This document shows positions 35,227 through 43,794 of a stretch of DNA of 56,089 nucleotides, one piece after another. The position numbers and the translations under genes were made by a program. Source of the DNA: an uncultured Fibrobacterota bacterium (GTDB lineage Bacteria > Fibrobacterota > Fibrobacteria > Fibrobacterales > Fibrobacteraceae); the NCBI GenBank assembly GCA_903876665.1, contig CAIRAY010000190.1:1-56089 (forward strand). The letters are read 5' to 3'. A model generated the notes under the pieces. That model was given only the letters and a program-made list of their open reading frames with translations, made no database searches and was not told where the DNA came from. Positions within the stretch are counted from its first letter, which is position 1, and each line of letters starts with the position of its first letter.

Positions 35227-35664
35227 ATGCAACCACAAATGAATGCATACAAACAAACCGAAGTTGAGACCGCCGACCGGGGGCGCTTGCTCCTGATGGT
35301 GTACGATCACTGTATCAAGTGGTGCATCAACGCCCGCGAGGCCATCAATAAAGGACAAATCGCCCAAAGGACCCAGTGTATTTTCAAGGTCCAGGACGGA
35401 ATTACGGAATTGATTTGCTCCTTGGATATGGAAAAAGGTGGGGATATTTCCAAAAATCTTCGTCGCCTGTATGATTTCTACAGCCAGCACTTGACCGAAG
35501 CCAATATAAAGAACAAGGAAAAAAACGTGGCAGAGGTGCAAGCCATGCTAGAAGGGCTCCGCGAAGCCTGGATTGGAGCCATCAGCAATATCCGCCAGAA
35601 CCGGGAGCTCGCGGCCCGCTTGCAGCCTAGCCAGCAAAGATCCTACATCAGCATGGTCGGATAA
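35227..35664 (+). CDS. fliS: Flagellin export chaperone
   Basis: 145 residues. A FliS four-helix protein: NAYKQTEVETADRGRLLLMVYDHCIKWC is the typical N-terminal half, and LDMEKGGDISKNLRRLYDFYSQHLTEANIK the third helix pair. FliS holds flagellin unfolded in the cytoplasm before export and is usually encoded next to fliD. It starts 23 bases after fliD and its stop overlaps the next ATG (TAATG). Confidence 0.93.
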   Translation: MQPQMNAYKQTEVETADRGRLLLMVYDHCIKWCINAREAINKGQIAQRTQCIFKVQDGITELICSLDMEKGGDISKNLRRLYDFYSQHLTEANIKNKEKNVAEVQAMLEGLREAWIGAISNIRQNRELAARLQPSQQRSYISMVG

Positions 35665-36080
35665 TGCCAAATCCCGCCGTTTTGGAATCCGTGGATATCC
35701 TTGGTCAGGTTCACACCTATTACACCAAGGCGCTAACCATTGGGGCAGGAATTGGAACCATGGAGCCAGAAGCCTTGGTTCTCATTTTGGATGAACGGGC
35801 CAGAATCCTGCAACGCACGCAGGCCTTGTTTTCACGCTACATTACGCTCAAGGAATCCTTGGAAAAGGCCGGACTTTCTCCTTCAGAACAGGCCTTCCTT
35901 GGGGAACAAAAAGCGCGAATCAAAGATTTGGCACCTAAATTCCAAGCCCAGGAACGACAAATCGCCACTCAATTGAAAAAACGCCTTCTTTCTATGCGTG
36001 GCGATATGCTGGAACACAACCAAAGCGCCAACGCCATTCGGCAGTACCTATCGGCCCCGCAGGCCAAGCCTTACATATAA
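35664..36080 (+). CDS. Probable FliT-like flagellar chaperone
   Basis: 138 residues, almost entirely helical (LVLILDERARILQRTQALFSRY; SEQAFLGEQKARIKDLAPKFQAQERQIATQLKKRLL). Size, helical character and position after fliS (TAATG overlap) match FliT, the FliD export chaperone. Sequence similarity is too weak to be sure, and FlgN-like is an alternative. Its last 33 bases overlap the end of the convergent glycosyltransferase gene. Confidence 0.6.
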   Translation: MPNPAVLESVDILGQVHTYYTKALTIGAGIGTMEPEALVLILDERARILQRTQALFSRYITLKESLEKAGLSPSEQAFLGEQKARIKDLAPKFQAQERQIATQLKKRLLSMRGDMLEHNQSANAIRQYLSAPQAKPYI

Positions 36081-37238
36081 ATCCACCTGTCGGGCGATAA
36101 TCCCATCCCAGGAAAAGTTCTCGGCAATTCTTCGCTTGGCACCCTCGACCAAGCGAGTTGCTAAGCCAGACTCTTGCGCAAGTCGGATCAGCGCATCGCA
36201 CAATGCCTGTGGATCCTTCTGGGGAACTAACAGGCCAGTCTCCCCATCCACCACCACATCGGGGATCCCCCCGACATTACTGGCAACCAGGGGAAGTCCC
36301 AATTCGGCCGCCTCGATCAGGACCACTCCGAGGCCTTCTGTATCGCCCCTGGAATCGACGATGGAAGGCATCACGAAGCAATTGGCTTTTTGATATTCCT
36401 GAGCGAGCTCATCTTGGGTGAGTTTGCCTGTAAAAATGACATGAGCCAGCCCTAATTCCCTCACTTGGGCCTGCAAGGATTCGCTCAAATCCCCATGACC
36501 GACAATCCGAATCTGGTATAGCAATGGATCCAATTTGGCAGCGGCCTGAATCAAAACCGAAAGGCCTTTGCGTTCAATGTGACGACCCACAAAAAGTGCC
36601 ACAAACGGGGATGCCTGAAGGCCCCTGCTGACGGGTTCGGCGGATCGCTCGGGGATGGTTGTTCCATAAGGACTGAGGACTACAGGAACCTTTCGAATTG
36701 CCTCAATTTTGGCAGCCGTAAATGAACTGTTGGCGAGAACCGAATCGGCGCGCCCTAGGAGAAATGAGAGGACATGCTTCACCCAAGGATGCTTGCGCAC
36801 CAGCAAAAGTTCAGCCCCATGAAAATTCAGCACCACGGGAACGCCAAAGAACCACTTGCCCGCCAGGGCAATTAAGCCATGGGGAAAAGGCCAATGTGCG
36901 TGGATGACGTGAGGCCGGCGACGCAGGCAAATCCAGAAGCAGAGAAAAAATCCAACCAAAATATAGGGTATGGCCAGGAGCTGCATCCAAGGCCGCTTGG
37001 CCAATTTTGTGGGTGCCCCTTCATCGTGGGTAAGAATCTCTAAGGAAGCAGGAGCGTAGCGAAAGCGTCGGACAGGAACCTGATCGATGAAATGGGATTT
37101 AAGCCCCTTCCAGGAAGGCGCCAGGACCTCAATTTCAACGCCGGCACCCAGTAGCCGCCGATGAGATTCCCGCATCCAAGGCACCTCTACATCCCCATCG
37201 AAACGAGGGTAGACCGAAGAGATCACCAGAATTTTCAG
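36048..37238 (-). CDS. Glycosyltransferase family 4, apparently starting at CTG
   Basis: 396 residues if started at the CTG at 37238, giving (M)KILVISSVYPRFDGD, the normal beginning of GT4 enzymes; the first conventional start (GTG, 37226) would cut into the first beta strand. GGAG lies 8 bases upstream of the CTG, and the CTG overlaps the preceding stop as CTGA. Two Rossmann domains: LNFHGAELLLVRKHPWVKH and ADSVLANSSFTAAKIE in the first; FVALFVGRHIERKGLSVLIQAA, HVIFTGKLTQDELAQEY, CFVMPSIVDSRGDTEGLGVVLIEAAELGLPLVAS in the second, with the donor-binding Glu. Probably a cell-surface glycan enzyme; the sugar is unknown. Confidence 0.88.
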   Translation of the reverse strand: MKILVISSVYPRFDGDVEVPWMRESHRRLLGAGVEIEVLAPSWKGLKSHFIDQVPVRRFRYAPASLEILTHDEGAPTKLAKRPWMQLLAIPYILVGFFLCFWICLRRRPHVIHAHWPFPHGLIALAGKWFFGVPVVLNFHGAELLLVRKHPWVKHVLSFLLGRADSVLANSSFTAAKIEAIRKVPVVLSPYGTTIPERSAEPVSRGLQASPFVALFVGRHIERKGLSVLIQAAAKLDPLLYQIRIVGHGDLSESLQAQVRELGLAHVIFTGKLTQDELAQEYQKANCFVMPSIVDSRGDTEGLGVVLIEAAELGLPLVASNVGGIPDVVVDGETGLLVPQKDPQALCDALIRLAQESGLATRLVEGAKRRIAENFSWDGIIARQVDLYVRLGLRGR

Positions 37239-37663
37239 AGGGCCGTCTCCAAGGGATACCGGGTGATTTTAAGATTGTCCGGGACCTGCCCAGGCAAAAC
37301 CAGCCCTTGTTCCACCAGAGTCACCCACAGGCGTTCGCGAAATTCAATGACACCTTGCATGGTTGAATCCAGGAATACCAAGCCAATTCCACCATCACCA
37401 GCGATGTGTCCTTTGACATCGGAACCACGCATGGACTCCGAAATGACGGTAAAGATGGACTGCCACAAGGTCCGTTCATTGACCTCGGGTTTCAGGGCTT
37501 TGCGCATGGCATCAAAATGGATTTCCATGTAGCCAAATCCAATTCCGCTCCGATCCGCCCGGACCATCTCTTCCTGGATACGCAGTTCAAAGAACTCCCA
37601 AGGGTACAAGAAGAGTTCATGACTCAATTCCGACAATATCGATTCTATGTACTCCATAGGCAT
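37235..37663 (-). CDS. Small GGDEF-like protein without an intact signature
   Basis: 142 residues. The layout resembles the core of a diguanylate cyclase: EEMVRADRSGIGFGYMEIHFD like the first strand-helix, and SDVKGHIAGDGGIGLVFLDS where RxGGDEF would be. The catalytic GGDEF reads GDGGI and the metal Asp context is lost, so catalysis is unlikely; it may be a regulatory remnant or nucleotide sensor. Its stop overlaps the CTG start of the glycosyltransferase. Fold assignment is tentative. Confidence 0.55.
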   Translation of the reverse strand: MPMEYIESILSELSHELFLYPWEFFELRIQEEMVRADRSGIGFGYMEIHFDAMRKALKPEVNERTLWQSIFTVISESMRGSDVKGHIAGDGGIGLVFLDSTMQGVIEFRERLWVTLVEQGLVLPGQVPDNLKITRYPLETAL

Positions 37664-37766
37664 ACCTGCAATGTAAAAAATCTGGGACCTGTTGGGGTAT
37701 CCCCAAAAATGTCCGGGTTATTGGGTTCTCAGCCATGTTTCATGGCCATTATGTATCTTTCCCCTT

Positions 37767-39665
37767 ATGCAGACATTGCTTCGCCTAAAAAAGGTTCTCA
37801 AATCGAGCCCACTGACTTTGTTCGCCGAACAAATGACCGCATCGCGTTTTCCCAACTATCGTTGTCGGCCACTGACCGCAGATGAAATAACCCTGCTCAC
37901 GTCAAGCGGGAATTATTGCGAAGACTGGTCCTTGATTCAAGTCGAAAATAATTTCGATGCAAGCCGAGTGCGCCAATCCATATTCCAAGGCCAGATCCGC
38001 CTCCCTGCCTTTTATGGCACGGTTCTTACTCCAGGTGGCATCTCGGTTCCAACCGGAATCTACCGTTCCACCATTTATGACTGCGTGATTGAAAACTCCC
38101 ACATCCAAGATGTTTCCCACATGTCCGGAGTCATTGTTTCGCAAGGCGCCATCCTGCAGAATATCGGCTCCTTCGTGACCTCGGGTTTAACGAGTTTCGG
38201 AGTCGGAAAATCCATTCCCATAGGCACCGAAATGGGAGGCCGCACCATCAGGCTTATTCCAGACCTCTCCCTCGATCTCGCCGAGGCTTTGGTTTTGGAC
38301 CGCAAGGACTCCGAAGGCCTGGCAGCCTGTGGCCAGCAGATCGAGTCTTGGATTCTGGAGATTCAACAAAAGATGTGCTTTGTGGGCAAAGGCGCCAAAA
38401 TCTGCAACACCAACATCCTGCGAAACTCCTGGATCGGCCCCCACGCGAGAGTCGACGGGGCCGCCAAGCTTCGCAATTCATTTCTTTTCAGCTCCCTGGA
38501 ACAACCCACCGAAGTCTACGACGGAGTGATCCTCGAGGGCGTTCAGACCCAGGAAGGGGTACGCGTCCATTCCTTCGCCCAGGTTCGCGATTCCTTGCTC
38601 ATGCGACAATCCAAGGTGGGGCGTCTGGCCCTGGTCAATTCATCCATCATCGGTCCCTGCGCCCACATCGAAGAAGCAGAAGTCACTTCCAGTTTTGTGG
38701 GACCCCTCGCACAATTGCACCACCACTCCCTGCTGATCTCAACCCTTTGGCCCGAAGGCCGGGGCAACGTCGGTTACGGCGCCAATGTGGGAAGCAACCA
38801 TACGGGCCGCATGCCCGACCAAGAACTTCGTGCCGGCATCGGTCAGTTCTTTGGCTTGGGCACAAGCATCAAATTCCCGTCCAATTTTTCTGAATCTCCC
38901 TTCACCCTGATTGCCACAGGCGTAACGACTTCCCCGCAAAGGTTGCGGTTTCCCTTTGCACTCATTGGGGCACCCCTGACCCCCATTGCAGGAATGCCAA
39001 GTCATTTGAACGAAGTCCATCCCGGTTGGGGCTACGCACGCAATGCATTTTCCATTGCACGTAGCCTGTACAAATACACACAACGTTCCAAAGGGTTCCC
39101 CGAAGAAATCGGTTACGATCTTTTGAACCCCGAACTGGCCCGCCAAGTTCTGGATGCATACAACCGTCTTTCCACCACGGCTGTCAAAGACATTTACACC
39201 GAGAAGGAAATCATTGGCCTGGGGAGCAACATCCTGCGGGAATCCGTGCGGCAGGAGGCTATTCATTCGTACCTTGCCTACCTGGACCGGTTTGCGGTAG
39301 ACACCGCCCTGACCACACTGGAGCAAGCTCCGGATCTGCTCGAGAATTCTTCGCCCGTGGACATTCGCAGGCTCTTTCAAGGCGACTTGATGAAGGAACT
39401 ATGGAAGCTACTTCCCATTCCAGATTCCATTCCCGCATTGGTCCGCCGTCACCGTACCCTAGAAAAGCGCTGGCTGGAATCCATTTTACAAAGCCTATCT
39501 CGCGATGGTGAGCGCGGTCGAAAAATATTTGATGACTACGACTGGGTCCACCCCGATCCGCAGGATTTCATCGACTGGCAAAAGGCCCGCTTCGAAGGTA
39601 CCCGCAAGCGTTGCAATCACCTTTTAAAGACCTTGCGCGAACCCAACATCGGCACAGAGGACTAA
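37767..39665 (+). CDS. DUF4954-type protein with left-handed beta-helix repeats
   Basis: 632 residues from the ATG at 37767 (MQTLLRLKKVL); an ATG at 37833 is an alternative. It begins with YRCRPLTADEITLLTSSGNYCEDWSLI, as in DUF4954 proteins of Bacteroidota, spirochaetes and Fibrobacter. Hexapeptide-like turns follow: GTVLTPGGISVPTGIY, CVIENSHIQDVSHMSGVIVSQGAIL, FVGKGAKICNTNILRNSWIGPHARVDG. This fold occurs in sugar-nucleotide acyl- and nucleotidyltransferases, but the function is unknown. It heads a plus-strand run ending at mutY. Confidence 0.8.
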   Translation: MQTLLRLKKVLKSSPLTLFAEQMTASRFPNYRCRPLTADEITLLTSSGNYCEDWSLIQVENNFDASRVRQSIFQGQIRLPAFYGTVLTPGGISVPTGIYRSTIYDCVIENSHIQDVSHMSGVIVSQGAILQNIGSFVTSGLTSFGVGKSIPIGTEMGGRTIRLIPDLSLDLAEALVLDRKDSEGLAACGQQIESWILEIQQKMCFVGKGAKICNTNILRNSWIGPHARVDGAAKLRNSFLFSSLEQPTEVYDGVILEGVQTQEGVRVHSFAQVRDSLLMRQSKVGRLALVNSSIIGPCAHIEEAEVTSSFVGPLAQLHHHSLLISTLWPEGRGNVGYGANVGSNHTGRMPDQELRAGIGQFFGLGTSIKFPSNFSESPFTLIATGVTTSPQRLRFPFALIGAPLTPIAGMPSHLNEVHPGWGYARNAFSIARSLYKYTQRSKGFPEEIGYDLLNPELARQVLDAYNRLSTTAVKDIYTEKEIIGLGSNILRESVRQEAIHSYLAYLDRFAVDTALTTLEQAPDLLENSSPVDIRRLFQGDLMKELWKLLPIPDSIPALVRRHRTLEKRWLESILQSLSRDGERGRKIFDDYDWVHPDPQDFIDWQKARFEGTRKRCNHLLKTLREPNIGTED

Positions 39666-39668
39666 AAC

Positions 39669-40613
39669 ATGTCGCGCACGATTTTCCTATTTCTGCTTTT
39701 TACATTCAACAGTTTGTTTGCCACAGACTATTTTCGCCACCCCATGCAAGGGGAACCATTCGAACTGTGGAAATACGAATTTGTACTTGACAACGGAACT
39801 CGCGTTTGGCTCACCTACTCCAATGTGACCCTGCCTGCAGTCGGTAAAAAAATTGCTGCGGAACTGTCCTTGAATAATTTCAAATCCGCAAATTATTCCG
39901 TGGGAAAACAATTTCCCGTATCCGACTGGAACGAGGACAAAGCTAGCGGGAATATAGTGATCCGCGAGGGCTTCGCCATGCTCGGGTTCCCCGGGACCGG
40001 GCACCGGGTTCAATTTTCAACCGGGAAGAATCAAGGGTTTTTTCTGGACCTGGAGTTTTCTGATGCCGCACCGACTGGAGAGGCAATGGTCAATTCCTTG
40101 GAAGGCACCACGGTTGGGATGGTGGTCCACATTCCCCAAGGCCGCGTCAAGGGTCGCCTTGCAGTCGGAAAAGACACGCTCAAACTCAACGGCAAAGGCT
40201 CGCTTTTGCACACCTGGCACCCCAAAGCCGCAACGGACTTCGCAGTCCGATCCATTGCGCTCTTCTCCTGGGGCGATTCTCCTTTTTGCGGACAAATTCT
40301 CCAGGGGAAAAATGGCCAGCTGCTAGGACATGCCATTGCCCTCCGTGATGGCAAGGCGATTACGCTCATTCCAAAGAAAATGCTCGTCGAAAAGAATTCC
40401 CTCTTCATTGAGTGGACAAACCCTGAGTTCCCTTCACTGAATTTGAATCTCCAAAAACCCTTCCAGAAATACTCCGCCCTTTCGACCGTCGATTCCTGGA
40501 TTGAGCGCCAGGCAGCAAAAGTGGTCATGGGGGGAGACCGCATTTTGTGGCGCGGACAGGCTACCACACCCTTCGGGGCCATGGACTGGGTCGCTACGGG
40601 ATTTTCCGAATGA
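39669..40613 (+). CDS. Secreted protein of unknown function
   Basis: 314 residues, 3 bases after the DUF4954 stop. A signal peptide (SRTIFLFLLFTFNSLFA) leads to a beta-rich body (FELWKYEFVLDNGTRVWLTYSNV; GFFLDLEFSDAAP; LHTWHPKAATDFAVRSIALFSWGD). The strand pattern resembles lipocalin-like (AttH/CrtC) domains, but key motifs are not recognisable. The stop overlaps the hisA start (ATGA), so the pair is translationally coupled despite the lack of an obvious link. Confidence 0.7.
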   Translation: MSRTIFLFLLFTFNSLFATDYFRHPMQGEPFELWKYEFVLDNGTRVWLTYSNVTLPAVGKKIAAELSLNNFKSANYSVGKQFPVSDWNEDKASGNIVIREGFAMLGFPGTGHRVQFSTGKNQGFFLDLEFSDAAPTGEAMVNSLEGTTVGMVVHIPQGRVKGRLAVGKDTLKLNGKGSLLHTWHPKAATDFAVRSIALFSWGDSPFCGQILQGKNGQLLGHAIALRDGKAITLIPKKMLVEKNSLFIEWTNPEFPSLNLNLQKPFQKYSALSTVDSWIERQAAKVVMGGDRILWRGQATTPFGAMDWVATGFSE

Positions 40614-41377
40614 CCCAGTTCAGACCTTGCATTGACCTTCACGACGGTCACGTGAAACAGATTGTCGGTGGAACCCTCTCGGACTCCGGTGGTGGGCTGG
40701 TCACCAATTTCATTTCGGACAAACCCGCCTCCTACTTTGCAGAAAAATACCGCAAGGACAATCTCACCGGTGGCCATGTAATCCTCCTGGGTTCGGGTAA
40801 CGAATCCGCCGCCCAAGACGCCCTTTCCGCTTACCCCGGTGGCCTGCAAATCGGTGGTGGCATTTCCATCGACAACGCCAAAGGGTGGCTAGAAAAAGGA
40901 GCGTCCCATGTAATCGTGACCTCCTGGATCTTTCAAAACAAGTCCCTGCAAATGGACCGCCTTTCTGCTCTGGTTTCTGCCATCGGAAAAAACCGTTTGG
41001 TGCTCGACTTAAGCTGCCGTAGGTTCCAAGGAGGTTGGAACATTGCCATCAACCGTTGGCAAACCCTTACCCCCGTGCAAATCCTCCCCAAAACCTTGGA
41101 TCTTTTTGCGGGGTACTGTGCGGAATTTTTGATCCACGCTGCCGATGTCGAGGGAAAGCAGGCCGGCATGGACGAAGAGCTGATCGCATTTTTGGCTAAA
41201 CACAGCCTGATCCCAGTTACTTACGCGGGCGGAGCCCGTAGCATCGCCGATTTGGAACGCTGCCAAGCAATCTCGCAGGGGACGGTGGATCTTACCATCG
41301 GAAGTGCGCTGGATATCTTTGGCGGAAAAGGAGCCTCTTACGCAGACTGCATCGAATTCAACCAGCGCCACCGCTAA
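40610..41377 (+). CDS. hisA: ProFAR isomerase, eukaryotic-type HisA
   Basis: 255 residues from the ATG at 40610. FRPCIDLHDGHVKQIVGGTL and the following TNFISDKPASYFAEKYRKDNL are the diagnostic beginning of the eukaryotic HIS6-type enzyme rather than ordinary bacterial HisA. GGGISIDNAKGWLEKGASHVIVTSWIF and VTYAGGARSIADLERC complete the TIM barrel. It isomerises the ProFAR intermediate in histidine synthesis. No other classical his genes are nearby (the hisC-like gene is 35 kb away), so it is an orphan within an unrelated run. Confidence 0.9.
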   Translation: MTQFRPCIDLHDGHVKQIVGGTLSDSGGGLVTNFISDKPASYFAEKYRKDNLTGGHVILLGSGNESAAQDALSAYPGGLQIGGGISIDNAKGWLEKGASHVIVTSWIFQNKSLQMDRLSALVSAIGKNRLVLDLSCRRFQGGWNIAINRWQTLTPVQILPKTLDLFAGYCAEFLIHAADVEGKQAGMDEELIAFLAKHSLIPVTYAGGARSIADLERCQAISQGTVDLTIGSALDIFGGKGASYADCIEFNQRHR

Positions 41378-41411
41378 ATCCAACCATAGCCCCAAACCGG
41401 TTGCAGGTCGG

Positions 41412-42755
41412 GTGGTCACCAGCAGGTTCCGCAAGCGGTACTTTCGCTTTTGCACCGAGAACCCCATTCTTGGCGTATTCCTGATTCCAATTGTCGTATT
41501 TGGTCAGGTACTCCTTTACCTCCCCGAAATTTTCCGTTTAAGGGCGATCAATAAGAAGCGGGTTCGCGATCCGGAAAACCCACGGATCGTTTTCTGGACC
41601 GATACGCTCGATGAAGTCAACGGCATTGCAAACAACATTCGGCTTACCGTCAAAACCCATCAAGATAAGGGCCGCAAGGTGAATCTGCTGGGAGCAGTTC
41701 ACCGGAGCCGCGAGGGTGGCCGGATTGAAAACAGCTTTGTCATTTTATTTCCGCTTGCCTTTGCCATGCCCCAGCTCGGATACCCGGACAGCGAACTCTC
41801 TGCGGCACACATCGGGGCTGTCCTCCGTTGGATCCGTCGGTATCCACCGGATGTGGTCGAGCTGGAGACCCCCAACCCCGGGGCCTGGATCATGATGTTC
41901 ATTTGTAAAATTCTGGGAATCCCTGTGATCAGCCACTACCGAACCGATGCGAACGGTTACACGCGCATGCTGGTGAAATACCGCTTCATGCATTGGTATG
42001 TGGGCACCCTGGTCAAGATTTTTTCCAAACTGACCACCCCCGTGGTTGCGCCTTCGCAGGACTTCAAGAAAATCGTCATGGAAGAAATGGGACTTCCCGC
42101 ATCCAAAGTGGTCCTCCTTCCGCGCGGAATCGACCTGGCCAATTTTTCACCCGCCCGGCGAAACGCCGGATTCTGGAAGCAATATTCCCAGGTCAACCGA
42201 CCGGTGCGTTTTCTCTTTGTCGGGCGGGTTTCCCTAGAAAAATCCCTTCCCTTCATGGAATCCCTGTGGCGTTCCTTCCGCAAGTTAAATCAAAATGCGG
42301 AGCTCATGATCGTGGGGCATGGTCCCTACCTGGAACAAATGACATCCAACCTTGCGGACTGCCCCGAGGTCTCCTTCACGGGACAACTATCGGGCGACCC
42401 CTTGTTTAGTTTGTATGCAGAGGCGGATTATTTTCTATTTCCCAGTGGCAATGACACCTTTGGCAATGTAATTGTAGAGGCCTTGGCCAGTGGCACTCCT
42501 GCCCTCATATCTGACCGGGGAGGGCCCAAGGATATCGTAGAGGGCACGGACTGTGGGCAGATCATCTCTTTCCGGGACGAGATCGCCTGGACGTCCGCCA
42601 TGGTGGAAGCCTCCGCGTTTCGCACCCAAAAACCTTCGGAATATGAGGCTCTGCGAGTCCGTTGTCAGGATCGATCCCGAATGTTCAATTTGGAGAACGC
42701 CTGCAATGCCCAGTGGGAGTTTTTAAAAGCCCTTGCCGCCAAATACTATCAATAA
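41412..42755 (+). CDS. Glycosyltransferase family 4 with N-terminal membrane segment
   Basis: 447 residues from the GTG at 41412, which has an AGG upstream; an earlier GTG at 41304 would overlap hisA by 74 bases. One hydrophobic helix (NPILGVFLIPIVVFGQVLLYL) near the N-terminus anchors it. The GT4 domains follow: PDVVELETPNPGAWIMMFICK, VVLLPRGIDLANFSPARRN, FLFVGRVSLEKSLPF, DYFLFPSGNDTFGNVIVEALASGTPALIS with the donor-binding Glu. It resembles diacylglycerol and phosphatidylinositol glycosyltransferases in layout, suggesting a membrane lipid or polysaccharide acceptor. mutY starts within its last 23 bases. Confidence 0.87.
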   Translation: MVTSRFRKRYFRFCTENPILGVFLIPIVVFGQVLLYLPEIFRLRAINKKRVRDPENPRIVFWTDTLDEVNGIANNIRLTVKTHQDKGRKVNLLGAVHRSREGGRIENSFVILFPLAFAMPQLGYPDSELSAAHIGAVLRWIRRYPPDVVELETPNPGAWIMMFICKILGIPVISHYRTDANGYTRMLVKYRFMHWYVGTLVKIFSKLTTPVVAPSQDFKKIVMEEMGLPASKVVLLPRGIDLANFSPARRNAGFWKQYSQVNRPVRFLFVGRVSLEKSLPFMESLWRSFRKLNQNAELMIVGHGPYLEQMTSNLADCPEVSFTGQLSGDPLFSLYAEADYFLFPSGNDTFGNVIVEALASGTPALISDRGGPKDIVEGTDCGQIISFRDEIAWTSAMVEASAFRTQKPSEYEALRVRCQDRSRMFNLENACNAQWEFLKALAAKYYQ

Positions 42756-43794
42756 AGCAATTGCAAAAAAGCTGATCCAATGGTTCCTGACCCATCGCCG
42801 GTCTCTCCCCTGGAGACCCAAGGATGTGGACGCAAAACGGGACCCTTATTCCACATGGATCAGCGAAACCATGTTGCAACAAACTCGGGTGGATACTGTC
42901 CTGGGCCATTATGCACGTTGGATGCAATCATTCCCCACCGTGTTTCTTTTGGCCGCGGCCCCAGAGCAAATCGTTCTCAGCCACTGGCAAGGTCTGGGGT
43001 ACTATGCCAGAGCCCGGAATCTGCACCAGGCTGCGCAAATCATTGTGCAGGAACATGGGGGCAAATTCCCCCCGGAGCACAAGCGGCTTACAGCCCTTCC
43101 CGGCATTGGCCCATATACCGCCGGAGCCATCCTCAGCTTGGCGTTTCATCAACCAGAACCCGCCCTAGATGGAAACCTCATTCGAGTTTTTTCCCGTTTG
43201 CAAAACTGGGAGGGACTGCCCCAGGAGTCTGCGCACTGGAAGTCGCTGTACTGGAATCTCGCGACTCGCTTTGCCGAGCAATCACCGCCGAATTTGATCA
43301 ACGAAGCCCTGATGGAATTTGGCGCATTGGTTTGTACCCCGAAAAAACCCGACTGCGCCCATTGTCCTATCGGGGATCATTGCCAAGCGCTCCGCTTGGA
43401 TCTGGTCCACCTAAGACCTCCCCTTCGCAAGACTCGAGCCCCTTTGGATGTGCGCGGAAACATCCTCATCCTACATTACCAGGACAAGCTCCTGGTGGAA
43501 CGGGGCACGACCGGACTACTCGCCAAGCAGTGGCGCCTACCCATGGGCTCTACTGCCGAGGACCTGATTCGCGCCTTGGAATTAAATCTTTCGGATATCC
43601 GAAAATGTGGCCTGGTCAAGCACTCCATAACCCATCACCGCATGCAACTCCAGGTGGTCTTCGCCAAAACTCAAAGCGATGTCTTGCCCCCCGACCCTGA
43701 TGAGAATTTCCAGAGACAGTGGATTCCCCTGGACCGCTGGCAAGAGACCCTGGTCAATTCCTTAGCTGCCAAAGCAATCCGGAAATGGAGCTAA
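42733..43794 (+). CDS. mutY: A/G-specific adenine glycosylase
   Basis: 353 residues from a TTG at 42733 overlapping the previous gene by 23 bases. MutY removes adenine opposite 8-oxoguanine. The helix-hairpin-helix LPGIGPYTAGAILSLAF carries the DNA-binding turn, and the following ALDGNLIRVFSRL contains the catalytic Asp. The 4Fe-4S ligands are CTPKKPDCAHCPIGDHC (C-x6-C-x2-C-x5-C). The C-terminal NUDIX-like domain (LLVERGTTGLLAKQWRLPMG) recognises the oxidised base. The last 4 bases overlap the convergent outer-membrane gene. Confidence 0.95.
   Translation: MPPNTINKAIAKKLIQWFLTHRRSLPWRPKDVDAKRDPYSTWISETMLQQTRVDTVLGHYARWMQSFPTVFLLAAAPEQIVLSHWQGLGYYARARNLHQAAQIIVQEHGGKFPPEHKRLTALPGIGPYTAGAILSLAFHQPEPALDGNLIRVFSRLQNWEGLPQESAHWKSLYWNLATRFAEQSPPNLINEALMEFGALVCTPKKPDCAHCPIGDHCQALRLDLVHLRPPLRKTRAPLDVRGNILILHYQDKLLVERGTTGLLAKQWRLPMGSTAEDLIRALELNLSDIRKCGLVKHSITHHRMQLQVVFAKTQSDVLPPDPDENFQRQWIPLDRWQETLVNSLAAKAIRKWS

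Noticed and set aside
41304..41411. Longer glycosyltransferase start overlapping hisA by 74 bases
   Set aside because: The added residues are Ser/Thr-rich with no family match, and the GTG at 41412 has a better upstream site.
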